A DNA stretch of 64,000 bases from Nepenthes gracilis (GCA_033239525.1 BSYO01000030.1:11491030-11555029); one strand, 5' to 3'. Shown: positions 32,416 through 45,545, counted from the first letter of the stretch. Notes: a model not told the origin generated them from the sequence alone. Program-made: numbers and translations.

Positions 32416-35400
32416 CTAAAAGGAAGGAAACAAAATTCTAGAGGCACAGTTGCCCCTCGGCCGAACGGGGCATTCGATGAGGCTGTTTCCGGTGGTGTCG
32501 ACACACATGTAGACTTGGAAAAGCTGGCTATTTCTATCTGCATCGCGATTACACTCGATCCATGGCTCAAATCCAGTCCCGGCTTGTATTGCTTGCTTTA
32601 TGTCTTCTAAGTTATAGAACTCATCGTTTGGTTCAATCCCTGTTAACGAATTTGCACAAAATGCAAAGACTAAAATAAATAAATACATAAAAAAGTAGGA
32701 TTATTAAGAATAAAATGATAATAAAATACTATATTGTTTTTGTTTATGCTCTGAAGAAGATTTCCACGGGCAATATTATGTGGAAGTGGTTGATGGGGGT
32801 GGGTGGCCGGTGCCGATCGAAGTGGATAGTCAATTCTAGCATGGGGTGGCCAGCTTTGGTGGCTGGCGATGGTAGTGCCCCTTGACAATAAGTTAATTTA
32901 TTTTATTTTAAAAATAATAAGTTAATTTAACGGTCCATATAATAATTTTTAGTCCTGTAATGTATGTAAATAACACGAACCTCCATCCTTTAAGGCTTGA
33001 AGTAAATTAGTTTGGTTTTTTAGGTTAAGAGCAGCCATGAAGTAACTGCGTTGATCGAGGATGGACTCGGCGCAGGTGCCGTGCTTGTTCCATTCGTGCG
33101 ACCAGAACCTCATGCCATCGCTGCTTGGGCATGACAACGATGGCCATTCCGTTATAAGCCTGCTTTCAAGATCTTCGACCTGCACCGCTTATAAGTATAT
33201 ATTCAATCAAAATATGAAATTTTGGCAAATGATGTCAATCATAGTATAAAGAAATTGTCAATTTTGAAAGGCACAATATGCCCCAATATATACAACGGTT
33301 TTGACTCATTGATAAGTTTAGCGAAAGTAAAACAAAAAATTAAATATTAAATACACGTAAAGTATATTTATATCTAGATGCCAACAATAGTAATATACAT
33401 AAAGAGTAGAAGACAATAAAGGCAATAGTAAAAAGAAATACTTTTTAGTGACGAAGGAAAAATTCGATACTCATGATAATTGAGAAAAATCCTTCGGATT
33501 TCAATGACAAGAGAAAGCATCTACTATGAAAATCAACTTACAGATCGAGTGGTACAGACGCGCTAATCTAACTGATTTATTTCCGTTTTATGATCCCTTC
33601 CAAGGTACTTCTTGGATTTACCCGTGGCAACGAAATTGGAGACCTTCCGATCTTCACATGAATCTTCTCTCACGAATCGTTGGAGCTTAGTTTTCATGCC
33701 TTCCACGTTACTCATGAGGGATTGTAGACCAGAACAAAGGTGTATTTAAATAGTATGAGAGGATGAAAAAGCTTTGACAAACTAACAATGTAAATGGTGA
33801 AACTTTTTCCGGTGGGCACAAACTCTTTGCACAAAGTAATGAACGTAACCTTTTGGTATCTCAATTTTCTTTTTCAAAAACACTAGAGATAAAGAAGAAA
33901 TGGTCATATATATAGATGAGCTCAAATAGTTTCAAAAATAAAAGATCCGTTAAGTATAAAAGGCCCGCGCCACTGGAGCACGCGGCAAGCGTAGGATAGG
34001 GTTCAGTGATTTTGTGCCCTAGCACTCGAGCACACGGTTCTAAAAAACGGGCTTCGTTGGCGCATCTGGAGCTCCACGACCGCACTTTTCTGAAAAACGC
34101 GCCTTGTTGGCGCATTTGGCGCTCCTGGAGCGCATGCTTCTGAAAAAATGTGCCTCGATGGCGCTTTGGGCGTCAATCGGGCGCAGTTTTTGGGGAAGAA
34201 TGGAACGGAAGATAGGGAGGCGAGAACACTGAGGATGTGGCGCATACGACCTTCAGGCATGAAACTAATGAAACTCCACTAGGCAAGAATAATGCCACAA
34301 ATACCGAACGCCCCTATGCGGTCATGAAATATGCCAATATACACGATGACTAACAAATTTAATGATTAAAACTTTAAGATTATGACGTTAATCTTAATAA
34401 TCAACATAAAATTATATATAATAAAATCAAAATGGTCAGACACTTTCTCAGAACTGAGCATAACTTTTTGGTAAAATGCACCCTCGACATTTTAATCTTA
34501 CATTCTTTTTAATAATACTACTCGTATTCTTGATATAAAGTAGGTCAAATTATTAGGATTCAAGTCCTTGTTTTTCTGTCAATCTATAATGAAAATCTTT
34601 CTCCCCACTCTGATATTATGGTGCCAATAAATCTCAAATTTCTTTTCAATTCGACGATTTATAGTTGCCAATATACCTGGTAGATAATATAAAAATATAT
34701 ATTATTATTTAAATTTTTTTTATTGTCAGTTATTATCTATTTGTGTCAGAATTATGATAATATATGTAAGATGTAAATGATCGTGTGTAATATGCTTAAA
34801 GTGGTTTGACTCATTTCGAAATAAAATCTATAACCCGAGTTTTATATATTAAATTGTATTTTTTTAATTTCATTACAAACTTAAAATAATGTAACCACTT
34901 TTATTTTTAATTTATGGTGGTCTACTAATGTAAGCTAGGCAATGGAGGGATTGGTTATCCCTTCTTTAAAATTTGGAATTAAATGATTGCACTTCTTATG
35001 AAAAAATAGTTTTTACTTCTCATTCTTTTTTGAAATTAAAAATAGATATATTTTTAAAATAATTAAAATAATTTTAAAGTATTATTTTGAATAATTAAAA
35101 TCACAACTAAGTATATAAATTTAAATGGTTGGGATTATAAAAAATAGAAATTGCTTCTTCATAAAAGATGAATGCAGGTTAGAGTAAAACTTCATCCCTA
35201 TCCAATCTAATACAGGAAATAGTTGATCCTAGAATTCTTGGAACTGCCTAGAACTATTAATGGGTTGGAGTTGGGATTGATGGGGGCACTAAGGATGGAG
35301 GGATTTATTTTTTTATTCTGATTAATTATTTTTAAATAAATAATTATAATTAATTTTTATTTTTTAAAATTATAATTAAATTATAGTTATCTATTTTAAA

Positions 35401-36344
35401 ATATAAAGTTGAGATTAGAAAAATAAGCCTATCTATTTTTATATTAAAAGAAAAAAGAACTCCCCAAATCCATTGGAGTTGATAGGTCAAATTTCAAAGA
35501 CATTTTCTTTGTAATATGTTGATAATCAAAGACTTTAACATCTCACTTTCTTTAAGGTTAAATCTTGAGTTTAAACTCTTTGCCAACAAAGGAAGAATCA
35601 GATAATAGAATCAGATCCATTAGAGGAAGATGCACACAGTTAAACGATCAGAAAAGATATAAAATTTAAAAAAAGTAAACATGAAACAAGCTGAATATGA
35701 AAAGACTTTCAGTTTTCTGCTGCAACTCTCACGAAATTCTTAAAAGAAATCAACAGATAAAAAGTGGGGGAGTGTAACCATTTCATTCCACGAAAGAAGA
35801 AGCGTTGTTCATGATTTAGATATTTCGTATCGGACTGTCTGTTTTCAGATTGATTCTTTGTTTGAGGTACACTCAATACTATACCTAACAACAATATCAA
35901 TGAATATAATTAAGGAGTATACCTCAGACTCATCAAAGAAGTTGGTTCTGTCACAGTTAGAAGGATACGAGCCATCTTCATAGTTAGGCCAGAGACCATG
36001 AATGCCGAAATCCGCTTCGGGTTTTCCGCTCTTTGGATAGCAACAATGGTGCCCCTTTGCGTTGCAGTACGCTCCCGGCCACTGCAACCCACGATATAGT
36101 AACAAAGCATGTCAACAGCTCATCGTTTGAATGCTCTTAAGTGAGCTCAATATCTGATAATGGCGGAGATGAAAATATAACAGAGAACAAGAAGAAGACA
36201 AGTGCATGACAGAAAAAAAACCTGTTGAACAAAGTAGAAGAAATCAAAATCTTTATGTTGTTTGGATTTACATAAAATCACAACAACTAACGATTGTAAG
36301 ACAAGCAGCTTCAAAAATGTAGAATAATAGCTAGAGTTCTTCAT
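32416..36344 (-). CDS. S-like ribonuclease T2, class I (RNS1/RNase LE type), four exons
   Basis: Exons: 36344-36222, 36081-35923, 33179-32981, 32639-32416. All introns are GT-AG, phases 0, 0 and 1; total 705 bp, 234 codons plus stop. Start ATG encodes MKNSSYYSTFLKLLVLQSLV, a signal peptide, then FDFFYFVQQ|WPGAYC. Exon 2 has catalytic motif CAS I, FGIHGLWPNY. Exon 3 has CAS II, SHEWNKHGTC, so both catalytic His and the Glu are present. The Cys pattern of class-I enzymes (YC, HHCC, SNC, LSC, GTC, ECN, MC, EC, NC) is complete, ending SRILFPSF. Such secreted or vacuolar enzymes cut RNA to 2',3'-cyclic phosphates and serve in phosphate scavenging, senescence and wounding (family knowledge). A decayed duplicate lies at 41450-49544. 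It looks functional; expression is unknown. Confidence 0.93.
34038..34190. repeat. Three ~50-bp GC-rich repeats in RNase intron 2
   Basis: Units begin at about 34038, 34088 and 34138 with 'ttctgaaaaa', followed by 'cgcgccttgttggcgc'-like sequence. The surrounding GC-rich block (33960-34260) differs sharply from the AT-rich intron and may be an old insertion. Open frames on the minus strand here follow the repeat and are not supported as genes. Confidence 0.6.
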
Positions 36345-36407
36345 TCTCTCGCGCTCTCTGTCTCTCTTTCTCACACACTCTCTCTCTTGCTTAGAGTTGT
36401 GGATATG

Positions 36408-36415
36408 CATATATA
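36408..36415 (-). promoter_or_regulatory. TATA box of the RNase gene
   Basis: TATATATG-type sequence on the minus strand, 64-71 bases before the ATG. It is followed by a GA-rich short leader (36345-36390). Spacing would put transcription start near 36380. Confidence 0.6.
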
Positions 36416-36437
36416 GATCGATTTACAAGAGAATATG

Positions 36438-36502
36438 CCACGTATCTACTAGATGCTTACTGGATTCCACGTATCTACTAGATGCTTAATGGTTTCCACG
36501 TT
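36438..36502 (-). promoter_or_regulatory. 29-bp-period repeats with ACGTGG cores upstream of the RNase gene
   Basis: ccacgtatctactagatgct occurs at 36438 and 36467, and a third ccacgt at 36496, exactly 29 bases apart. On the gene strand each core reads ACGTGG, a G-box/ABRE-like bZIP/bHLH site. They lie about 95-160 bases before the ATG, just upstream of the TATA box. Regulatory meaning is inferred. Confidence 0.65.
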
Positions 36503-38812
36503 AATCTAACCTCTATTTTCACAAATCTTCACGACTCAGTTTTTTCTCAACTTATAATCTCTAATTTATAATAAATACTTATACATGTTTTTATTAGGTT
36601 ATGGGTCATTTTTATGTGAGCTTATATCCATTTGACTTGCAAAATTGATAGTACGAACGATGAGCTTTTTTGCAAGCACTTCGTGCCCGCAACGAAGGCC
36701 TGAAGCATCAAATCCAATGACATTACGCTCAATGTGAGTCTGAGAGGAACTCGCTTGAAAAATAGTGAGCTCGCACTCGAGACACGTCCAAGGAGGTGCT
36801 CAAGAAACAATGGACATGCGCTCGAGGCATGTTTGATGGACGCTCGAGAGCGGCTCACGGTATATAAAAACGCGTTAACATGTTTTAGGATAATCACACT
36901 TATATTTGTGCATTCGTTTGAGTCTCGAATCGAGTTCTAATTTTCCCCGACATTAGATACATTATTCTTAACGCTAAGAAGAACGTTTACCGATTTATAT
37001 TTCTTTTCTTTTATATTATATTATCTACTATTCATATTTGTTTTAAGACAATATATTGTGATATTATATTTAAAATTTATGTAATCAAAATATTGTATAG
37101 TGGAGATATTTTTTGACTTCTAATCCCGTGGTTTTTTTCTTCATTTTAAAGAATTTTTTCTATATAAAAATTATTTATAATTTCATTATTTATAATTATT
37201 CTATATTTAATATATATATTTTTTATAAATTAAATAAGCAGCCTAATCCCAATAATTTTTTCTATATTCTGCCATCACACTTTATTTAATTGGGTGGTGT
37301 GTGTTAATGTAAATATCATGATTAGGATGTCGGCAAATTTTGTTTGTACAATCTTTAAATTATAATGAAGAAAAAGATCTCAATTGAAGTGACTCTTGTG
37401 ATGAAAGAATGACTTTAATTAAAGAAATATATTAGTTAATCAACCTGACTTTCTTACCATTCATCTTTTCAAATAATAATTTATACATACGTAATTGGAA
37501 AATTTTAACAAATGCACGATGTAATTTCTCCTATTGTTCCCTCAAAAGAGGAGTCCGGATACCTAATGTTTCATTTAAACATATGAGGCTATTTCTCTAT
37601 AACTAAAACAGATATAAACTATAAAAATAATCCTTAACGAGAGAAGAAGTCCGATGCATTGGATCTGATTTTACGGTGATAGCACCAGGTGCAGAAGTGT
37701 CAACCACTATGATGAAAAGTGAGATTTCTAAATTTTGATATTGTAGTATGTGTATCGTTTTAGGATCCTAAATCTATATTTTCAATTGTAATTCATAAAT
37801 TTATTTGTTTATTTAAGAATCTAGACTAGATATTAATGATATCGACATCTATGATATTTTTAGAGATTTAAACTATAAAAATAATTTATCACTGGCAAGA
37901 AAAATATATTTTAAACATTACAACGTGGTAATATCATATACCGATTGTTCATTATTTTAGTGTTTTATAAGAAAACCGGTAGCTATTACTTGATAGCAGA
38001 GAGGAAGAGGGGAGAGGATGTTAACCTGCACGTCTTATTCTCCATAAAAACGTGCCTTGATAACCTTTAATTGTTAAAGAAATCAATGTTCAATCTTCAC
38101 AAGCAAGAGAGGAAAGGCATTTACGTACATATGACATGTCTTTATTGCTTAACGAAAGCATATAATAAATATAATGATGTGATATTTGATGTGCGTTTGG
38201 CATTTCTTGTTTGGCTCGAGTACTTGTTTTCTAGGCGTTGGGTTAACTCTCGGAGTAGTGTCCAAGTGAACATTCTTTACGTGTGGACTTATAAGATAAC
38301 ACTCTTTCCTCCATCCTTGCATGCCAACGGCAAGGAAGAATCACGATGAAGGGGATAATCTCACGCCTGGCATTAAACCGGCACTCCGAGTATTTAGTTT
38401 ACGGCTTTATGATGTATGTTAATATGGTATCAGATACGAGATAAATATTATAAAAAAAATAAGTATTTTTTTAAATAATTTATTTTATTTGAGACCCTAT
38501 AGATTTATTTTTTTATTCAAAGATTAATTTCTTTTTTTTTTTGTCTCTGTTTATTGGATAGAGAAGTCTTTGTAAAATATTTAAAGTGTGAAAATATGTA
38601 TATTTTGAAAATAGTGTTAAGAAAAACTCCTAGACTACTAACACGAATTGAATAGAACCAGAATAATATATTTATATATGGAGTAATTTTATCAAAAAAT
38701 TAGTCATGGGAAATATATCGATTCGGTTACTATTTGTTTTTTTAATTTTTTTACCAAATTAGTTCACATCAAAAGAGATTACTTATAACCTCATTATTTT
38801 AATTGTGAACAG
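36503..38812. other. Intergenic, AT-rich, no gene seen
   Basis: A GC-richer patch (36650-36870) has repeated CTCGAG-containing phrases ('cactcgagacacgtcc', 'gcgctcgaggcatgt', 'acgctcgagagcgg') but no recognised element. 38000-38400 has short open frames with no recognised protein. Confidence 0.55.
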
Positions 38813-40274
38813 TGTTAGGGTTCAATACCCAGATCCACCCGATTCGACAGTAGCAAAAAACCTGAACTCCCGTCATCGTCAGCAACCATTTAGTAAAAAT
38901 AAGGAACAATTAAGATGCGCAATATTTTTTTACGTGAAAATCCCTTCTCAACTAAAAAAAATTATGGGACAAATAAGCCGCAAATAAATTTCACTATATA
39001 AAATAGTTACACAAAACCAAGAGATAGAATACAAGTAACCACCCTGACTATACAAGCCCCTGAAAAATAGGCAATAAGAAAAACCTCACCAAGAATAAGG
39101 AAACTCTCATTCCCTCTTATATCTCTTTTTTTTCTTCCTTATTCTCACTGTGATGCTCTCTACTCAAATATTTTTCAAGTATTAGTGAAACGGTAGCCTC
39201 TGTTTCACCCCCACACACAGCTGCGGGAGCACAGCGCCCTTAGTATTATCTCTCATACCAGCAAGGCCCTTAGTACCCAGCACCCTAGCCCCTTGGTGTT
39301 TTTACACACACATCACAGCTACTCAATATGCATATATATATTGATCTACCCAGAGGCTATTTACCAATAAGCAGTTTGCGTTTAGACAAACGCCTACTAC
39401 CAGCTTTGTAACCTACCAACAATTTTGCCTACCAAGTCTGCAATCTGCCACCTGTACAGACTGCGCATATACTGACAGGTCTGCTACTTGCTGTGCAAAG
39501 CTAATTGTCCACAACGTGTTGCTAGCTTTCCATGACGTCCTCGGTCGTTACTACACTCAAGTCCCCGGACCATCTATACTCTTAGCCATCACAGAGTTCT
39601 CTGGCGTTCATTGGTCTTCAAGCAGTAACAATAACATCGGACATCTCATATTCTCGGTCGTCACCTTACACAGCTCATATCTTCGAACACTACTATGCAC
39701 TCAGCCATATCCGTTGGCGATTCCATAACGGTAACACCGTCAGTAAATTCTCGCGCCTTGCACTTTGTCTCCATGACCGGTCAACTTGTTGACCTGCCAT
39801 CCTGCACATATGGGCCAGGTGTGCTGGGCGCCTTTCATTTTACTCCTTGGCCGTCCGCGTGCCCCTTAGCTTCTTACCCGGTCAACGAGTTGACCAGCCT
39901 TTTGCCACCTTTGTCTGGCTAATACGTTGACCGGCAAAACTTGCCTCAAAAGCGGCTACGTGCCAACCGGCCAATATGCCTCCTTGGATCTCCCTTGGCC
40001 GGTCAACGCGTGCCACTTTAGCCGGTGAACACGTTGATCGGCACTTTTGCACCAAAGGCTTTTGTATGCCTTTCAGCCGGCCGCCTCCTTCAACCGGTCA
40101 ACGAAGTTGACCGGCTAGACTTATCCGGCCTCTCATACGGTCAACCTTTGTCAACTGATCAGTATTTTTTGAACTTTCACTCTGGCAAATGCACTCCATC
40201 ATTTACTCTTTAAAAATCTTTCGATAACAAATAAGTTTGTTAAGTTACTCACAATAAAGTGAACAAACCCAACA
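38813..40274 (-). mobile_element. Solo Copia LTR (Copia-2-like)
   Basis: Starts tgttagggtt and ends aaacccaaca, an inverted-ended LTR of 1462 bp. Flanks aacag (38808-38812) and aatag (40275-40279) fit a 5-bp target duplication with one change. An internal phrase 'acgtgaaaatcccttctcaac...atgggacaaataag' aligns with the Copia-2 LTR ('acgtaaaaaattcttctgaatt...acgggacaataag'), giving minus orientation. No internal domain flanks it, so it is best read as the product of LTR-LTR recombination. Confidence 0.78.
39776..40160 (-). promoter_or_regulatory. Cluster of paired W-box-like motifs in solo LTR
   Basis: At least six sites with ggtcaac and/or gttgacc, several as facing pairs: ggtcaacttgttgacc (39779-39794), ggtcaacgagttgacc (39880-39895), ggtcaacgaagttgacc (40096-40112), plus single sites near 39924, 40000 and 40139. 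TTGACC/GGTCAA is the W-box core bound by WRKY factors. Binding is inferred. Confidence 0.65.
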
Positions 40275-41449
40275 AATAGTACTCTTACCAACCATGGAAA
40301 CTTGGCCTGCACTATGAAAAGAAAACCCATCAATATTTTTAAAAATAAATTTTTTAAAAAAATATAATAATAGCTTTATTATTATTGTTATTATTATTAT
40401 TTGTAATATATGTAATTTGACACTTCAATATTTAAAAAAAAAATTCAAAGGAAAAAAGCTTATTTTCATATTATTTTTAACAAAATGAAAAAAAATTCGT
40501 TAGATCATTTAGATCTAATAACAAAAAGCTGTCTAGGCTCCTCCACAATTTGGGAGGAGCCCCCTCAATCACTCACTTGGGCCATCTTCTCTGTGAAGAA
40601 TAAGCCGAAGGAACAGCAGCAGAAAGCACCCAAGGAAAGAGACGAATAGAACAGTAGATTTATAATTTGATTTTCACTAACTTTTGGCATATGATTTTAA
40701 GCTAATTATTAGAAAAATAATAATATATTATACATTGGTTGGATAGAATAACCATAACATTAAAACCGTTTAATCATGATTGAACCAAAAACCTAAAGAA
40801 ATTGAAATACTCCAAACTATTTGGTTTGTTTACCCTACGTTTTATAACTTGGTCTGGCTTAGATTTCAGAAGAAAATTGGTTCAGCTTCCCTATTTACTT
40901 AGCAAAATCAAGATTTGACAACTCATGACACGGTCCAAATTGGTGGAGATCACAAAAATTTTGTGATGATATGATAATTTATAATGAAATGGCAAATAAT
41001 ATTGAATATTTAATATTTAGCCACCTTATAATAAAAAAAAGAATTAAAAGATAGAGTTTCCATAATGATGGCCAGCTGACACATTGACGAACCACGACTT
41101 AACTCACTCAGCCACCTCCTCTTAGCCAACTCCATTTGCTTAGACAACTTTAAGTGAAACTCCATTAAAATTTTATCACAAGCTTGTAAACTAGCTTATA
41201 AATTTGTCCTCATTTGTTAGTATTAATGTCCTGAGTCTTATCATCAATTTTATAATTCAAAGCTCTTAAAGTGACTCAAATCTAAGATTTGATTTGGTCG
41301 ATAATTAATTTCAGTGTTTTTTCATATTTTAATTCCTCTCAAAATGAGATATCTTACGTCCGTATAGATGGACCAAAGATCAAGATTTAATTGCCAAATA
41401 ATGTGGGAAACACACAGCTACGATCATACAACAGTAATATTTTTGGAAA
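40275..41449. other. Intergenic, AT-rich; half-MITE-like arm
   Basis: No gene seen. Sequence at 40530-40580 ('ggctcctccac...gggaggagccccctcaatcactca') resembles one arm of the candidate MITE at 9185-9511 and is itself partly palindromic. Confidence 0.5.
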
Positions 41450-42938
41450 TCAGAAGTTGGGGAATTTGATTTCAGAGCCACCTTTGCCGCTTGGGAAGAC
41501 AGGACATTCAATAAGGCTAAACGCAGAAGTGTCGACGCAGAGATAAATCTGGTAAAGCTGGTTATTCCCCAACTCATCGGCGTTGCACTCGACGTAAGGC
41601 GTGTACCCGATGCCCTGTTTCACAGCGTTTTCTATTCTCCCTAGGCTGTAAGTTTGCCCATTTGGTTCTATTCCTGCAACAATGGTGAATCAACGGCATT
41701 GATTTCTATGCATTTGCAGCAACCCGTTGTGTTAAACTAATCGATCTGCGCTTACGGGGCTAAGAAAACACCGACACTTCTTCCCAACCAGCATGTCGGA
41801 CATTGGCACTTGGCAAATGGGCATAAAAAATATTAGGTATGACCCAAATTTATCGTGTGATTAGTTCGTTTTAGAGCCTGACCTAAAAAATTTATGGTAA
41901 GATGATGTGATTTTTTTGTCAAAAATGATGTGTATATTAAATAAAAAGGTTCTAGTCTGTTTTTTATGTTGTTGTTGTATAAAGTAATGCAAATAGGTAT
42001 TTAGTGAGACCCAAATCTCTGTAATAGATGAAAAGTATGATAAAAAGGTGATAAGATTGTGGAGAATATTGTAGCAATATTCTAAACCAAAAGTAAGGTA
42101 GTAATATCGTAAAGATTATTCCACAAAATATTTACGTCAACAGAGTTGTTCAACAGTTGGCTAAACAATGATTGAGGCGAAGAGACGCCTATAGATTAAT
42201 GGTTTATTTATATATATTTTGTTTTGCTTTAAGGTTTTTAGGGAAATTTTGAAACTTATTTATAATCACTGCTTGTAATTCTATTTTTAAAAATAATAAA
42301 TTTCTCATCTTTTATCTAAGTTTTTTTTTCTTTATATTTTTCATATAAAATTGATAATTTTTTACTAAGTATTTATTATTCTGCTATTTCTAAATTATTG
42401 AATCTCTGATAAAAATTTTGTTCTATGTTTTGGCTTTAACACACTCTGATATGTTGGATTATCTAATATATATATATATATTTATATAAATAGGGTCATT
42501 AACATAAACTAAGAAAAAATTAAATTCATTTAAAAATTTAGAAGTAATTAAGAACCTAAGTCTTCATCTTTTGTTTTCTTTCTTTGTTTCATTGTGTGAG
42601 AAATACAATAAAACACTCTTTTCACACTGGTTCACCTACACAATGAATCTCCATTTGTGAATTTTTTTAAATAATAAAATAAGAAATATGCATTTTATGT
42701 TGATTATATATAATAAGTTCCTTCAAAATAATGCCTGCATTTGTTAGGGTTTGGAGGATGCCAAACTGATTTTTAAAATCAAGGGCTGATGCGAAATAAT
42801 TGTGTTGGTCAAGGATGGACTCGGACCAGGTGCCGTGCTTCACCCATTCATGAGACCAGAACTTGGTCCGGTGCCATCGCTACTTGGGCAAGCCAATGAT
42901 GGCCATTCTATGTGTAATCTATTCAAGTGGTCCGACAC

Positions 42939-42940
<2 letters not shown>

Positions 42941-42969
<29 letters not shown>
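42941..42969. repeat. (AT)n microsatellite at the pseudogene exon 3 acceptor
   Basis: About 29 bases of alternating AT directly upstream (gene strand) of exon 3, replacing the expected AG acceptor. Confidence 0.9.
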
Positions 42970-42974
<5 letters not shown>

Positions 42975-44209
42975 TTATATGGGTCAAAATCCAATATAGC
43001 AAGTATATGATTAATTCATGTTTCAAATTAATAGAAAAGAAAAAAGTTATGGCATGGGAGTAGTATTACAACATAACATTAACATTAAACAATTGTTTGT
43101 GTTATACGTGACTTAAATTTATTTTTTATGATTAACTCATTTGAAGATTTATTCAAAAAGTTCATGATGAGATTTTAATGGCGGGATACAGTCTTAGGCT
43201 ATCTAAATTTTGTATAAATGTAGTGTTATATTTTATGATTATATCTTCTTTATTGTTACTAATATTTTGACTGCATGACAACCTCCATCTTAAATTTTAG
43301 GGTTTATGATTTCTTGGCACTTAAAATTATTGAGCAAGAAAGATTTTACTTGGTATCGGTTAGGACTTATTAGCTATTCTAAAAAATATTTTCTCACAAT
43401 TTATTTTTTATATGAGTTAAATATGGGAAATGTTTTTTTCTTATACACTAAAAATTATATTTTTTTTATTAAGAATATTATATTTTTAAAAATTTAAAAT
43501 ATTATTATTTTTTAATTTAAATAACTTATATATTAATATATATATATTATATTTTTAAATTAAATGTTTAATTTTTTCTATTTTAAAAAGTTTTCATAAT
43601 TTTTGTTATTATAATTTTTTTTAAAAAAGTTATCTCATTTACTTATAAAAAATAACCTATTATATAATTTAATATATACAAAAATATAAAAAACATGGGT
43701 TCTCTCTCTTTTCATATTATCATAGTCAAGTTTATTAAATCTATTATTATTTTCCATTTAGAATTTATGTTCACTTCTTCTCCTTCCAGTGCCGTCGTCG
43801 ACAGCCTGTCTCCATCTTTTTCGCTAACTGATCACCGATTTTGAAAGCTGTCACCGTCAACGCTCTACTAAAACCTCTGATTTCCATTCGGAGGCAGATC
43901 TACATCTGAAGCAGCGTCGGCTCCTGTCACGTCTTCCTCGTTGCAAGCCGTCGTCATCGTCAATACCTTGTCCCCCTGGAACCCTCTGATTTCTGTTCAT
44001 CAACGTTGCAGAAATCTCGCGGGAAGAAGAAGATCCCAACGCGTCGTTTTGGATTTTCGATTAATAAAACAAAGCGTTAACGCGTTTGGCCGTGTTTGGA
44101 TGCTTTTGAAACGCATCGTTTCATCTATCTCCTACTTCTAAACATGTCATTTCCAGTCTCATCAGCATGGCGCGTTTCCTTTCAGAAGATGTTCAAAACG
44201 CGTCCTACT

Positions 44210-45545
44210 AGTTGCGGGACTGATACTGTTCGAAGCCCAAAACCGGATCACGGGCTCATTTAAAAAGGGCCCAGATCCACGACGTATCACTTGAAGGCTA
44301 GATCTGTTCGCTTAGCAAACCCTCTTCACTCAGGCCCAACTACCGACACGGGCTTCCCTCAAGCTGCCCAATCACGAGACCCAGTTTTGCAACCCAACTT
44401 TAAGAACCTCACCACTCACAACTTTTTCAATGATTTTTCAACAATTTTATGCCCAATTTTTTCATCCTAATTATTATCGTTATGATGTGTCATGAATGGA
44501 TTCCAAGTTTTGAATTTCGGTCACCGTCTTCGGATTCAACACACCACAACAAATAACGAGGAATCGAGGAAAACAATGCTGCGATTTTCGACGATAAAGT
44601 CATTATTTTTCGAAAATAAAAAAGGTAAATGCAAATGATGCAAAGATGAATGTTGGGTGAAGGATTTGAGAAGGAGGATCGGATGTTGCACGCCTAGGAT
44701 CCTACACACCACAACAAATAACGAGGAATCAGAGGAAAACAATGAAACTTACTCTCCGATTTACCTCCGACGATAAAGTCAATATTTGGCCTTCTGAAAA
44801 TAAAAAGGTAAATACAAAAGATGCAAAGATGAATGTTGGGTGAAGGATTTGAGAAGGAGGATCGGATGTGCACCCGTGGAGAGTTGCTTTGGTTGTGGAG
44901 TGGTTGAGAAGAACGGTCTCTCTGAGTATTGAGTTCGATGAAAACTAGTAACAGAAGAGAATGCAGAATAATTGGATGCTTGAGAGCTTGGTGAGCTTCT
45001 GTTAGCTTTTTAGTATGCAAAAGAGCGTGTGCCTATGGAGTGAGTTTCCATGGCCTTTTATAGCCATGGATCTTCGCCGCCTTCCTTAGGTGGCGAAGTG
45101 GAATGTTCGCCCTCTGAGGAAATCGTTTCTTTCCCCCGTGTGGATGCAGACATCATTCTGGATTGTAACGGTCAGAAAGGAGGATTACTTTCCTTCTGTA
45201 GAGATGTCGCGCACAGTGACAGTTGAAACTGCTTATGAGAGTCACATGCTGATTTGAGAATCTTTCTTTCAGGATGTATTCTGATTCTGAGATATTTCTG
45301 TTATATAAAGGGTTATCATTCTTAGAGTTGCGGAGAATTATGGCAAACGACCATTGAATTTGGAAAGGTGCGCGTTGACCGATTTTGATATGAGCCGCGT
45401 TTATTTTGAACTACGTCCGGCTTACTTGGGATGCCTCTCCGATCAATGGCAACATTGAATGTTCTAAGGATAAATGTGCCATTATAGATTTTGGGCCACT
45501 TATCCTTTTAAGCGGTCCATTATATCTGTCCCTATCACGTTCTAT
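44210..45545 (-). mobile_element. LTR-like remnant in pseudogene intron 2
   Basis: GC-richer than its flanks, with a minus-strand TATA-type phrase (CTATAAAAGG, near 45058-45067) inside a 'ccatggcctttt-atagccatgg' palindrome, and a tandem 166-bp duplication upstream in the same block. The layout resembles a retrotransposon LTR/leader; no partner LTR or coding domain confirms it. Confidence 0.4.
44541..44870. repeat. Direct 166-bp tandem duplication
   Basis: Copies start at acaccacaacaaataacgag at 44541 and 44707. Both continue through 'gataaagtca...' and 'gatgcaaagatgaatgttgg' to 'gaggatcggatg', with small indels. Open frames crossing it repeat the same residues. Confidence 0.85.

Noticed and set aside
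34003..34260. An 85-codon minus-strand frame inside the RNase intron
   Set aside because: It crosses the three 50-bp repeats and has no recognisable protein features.
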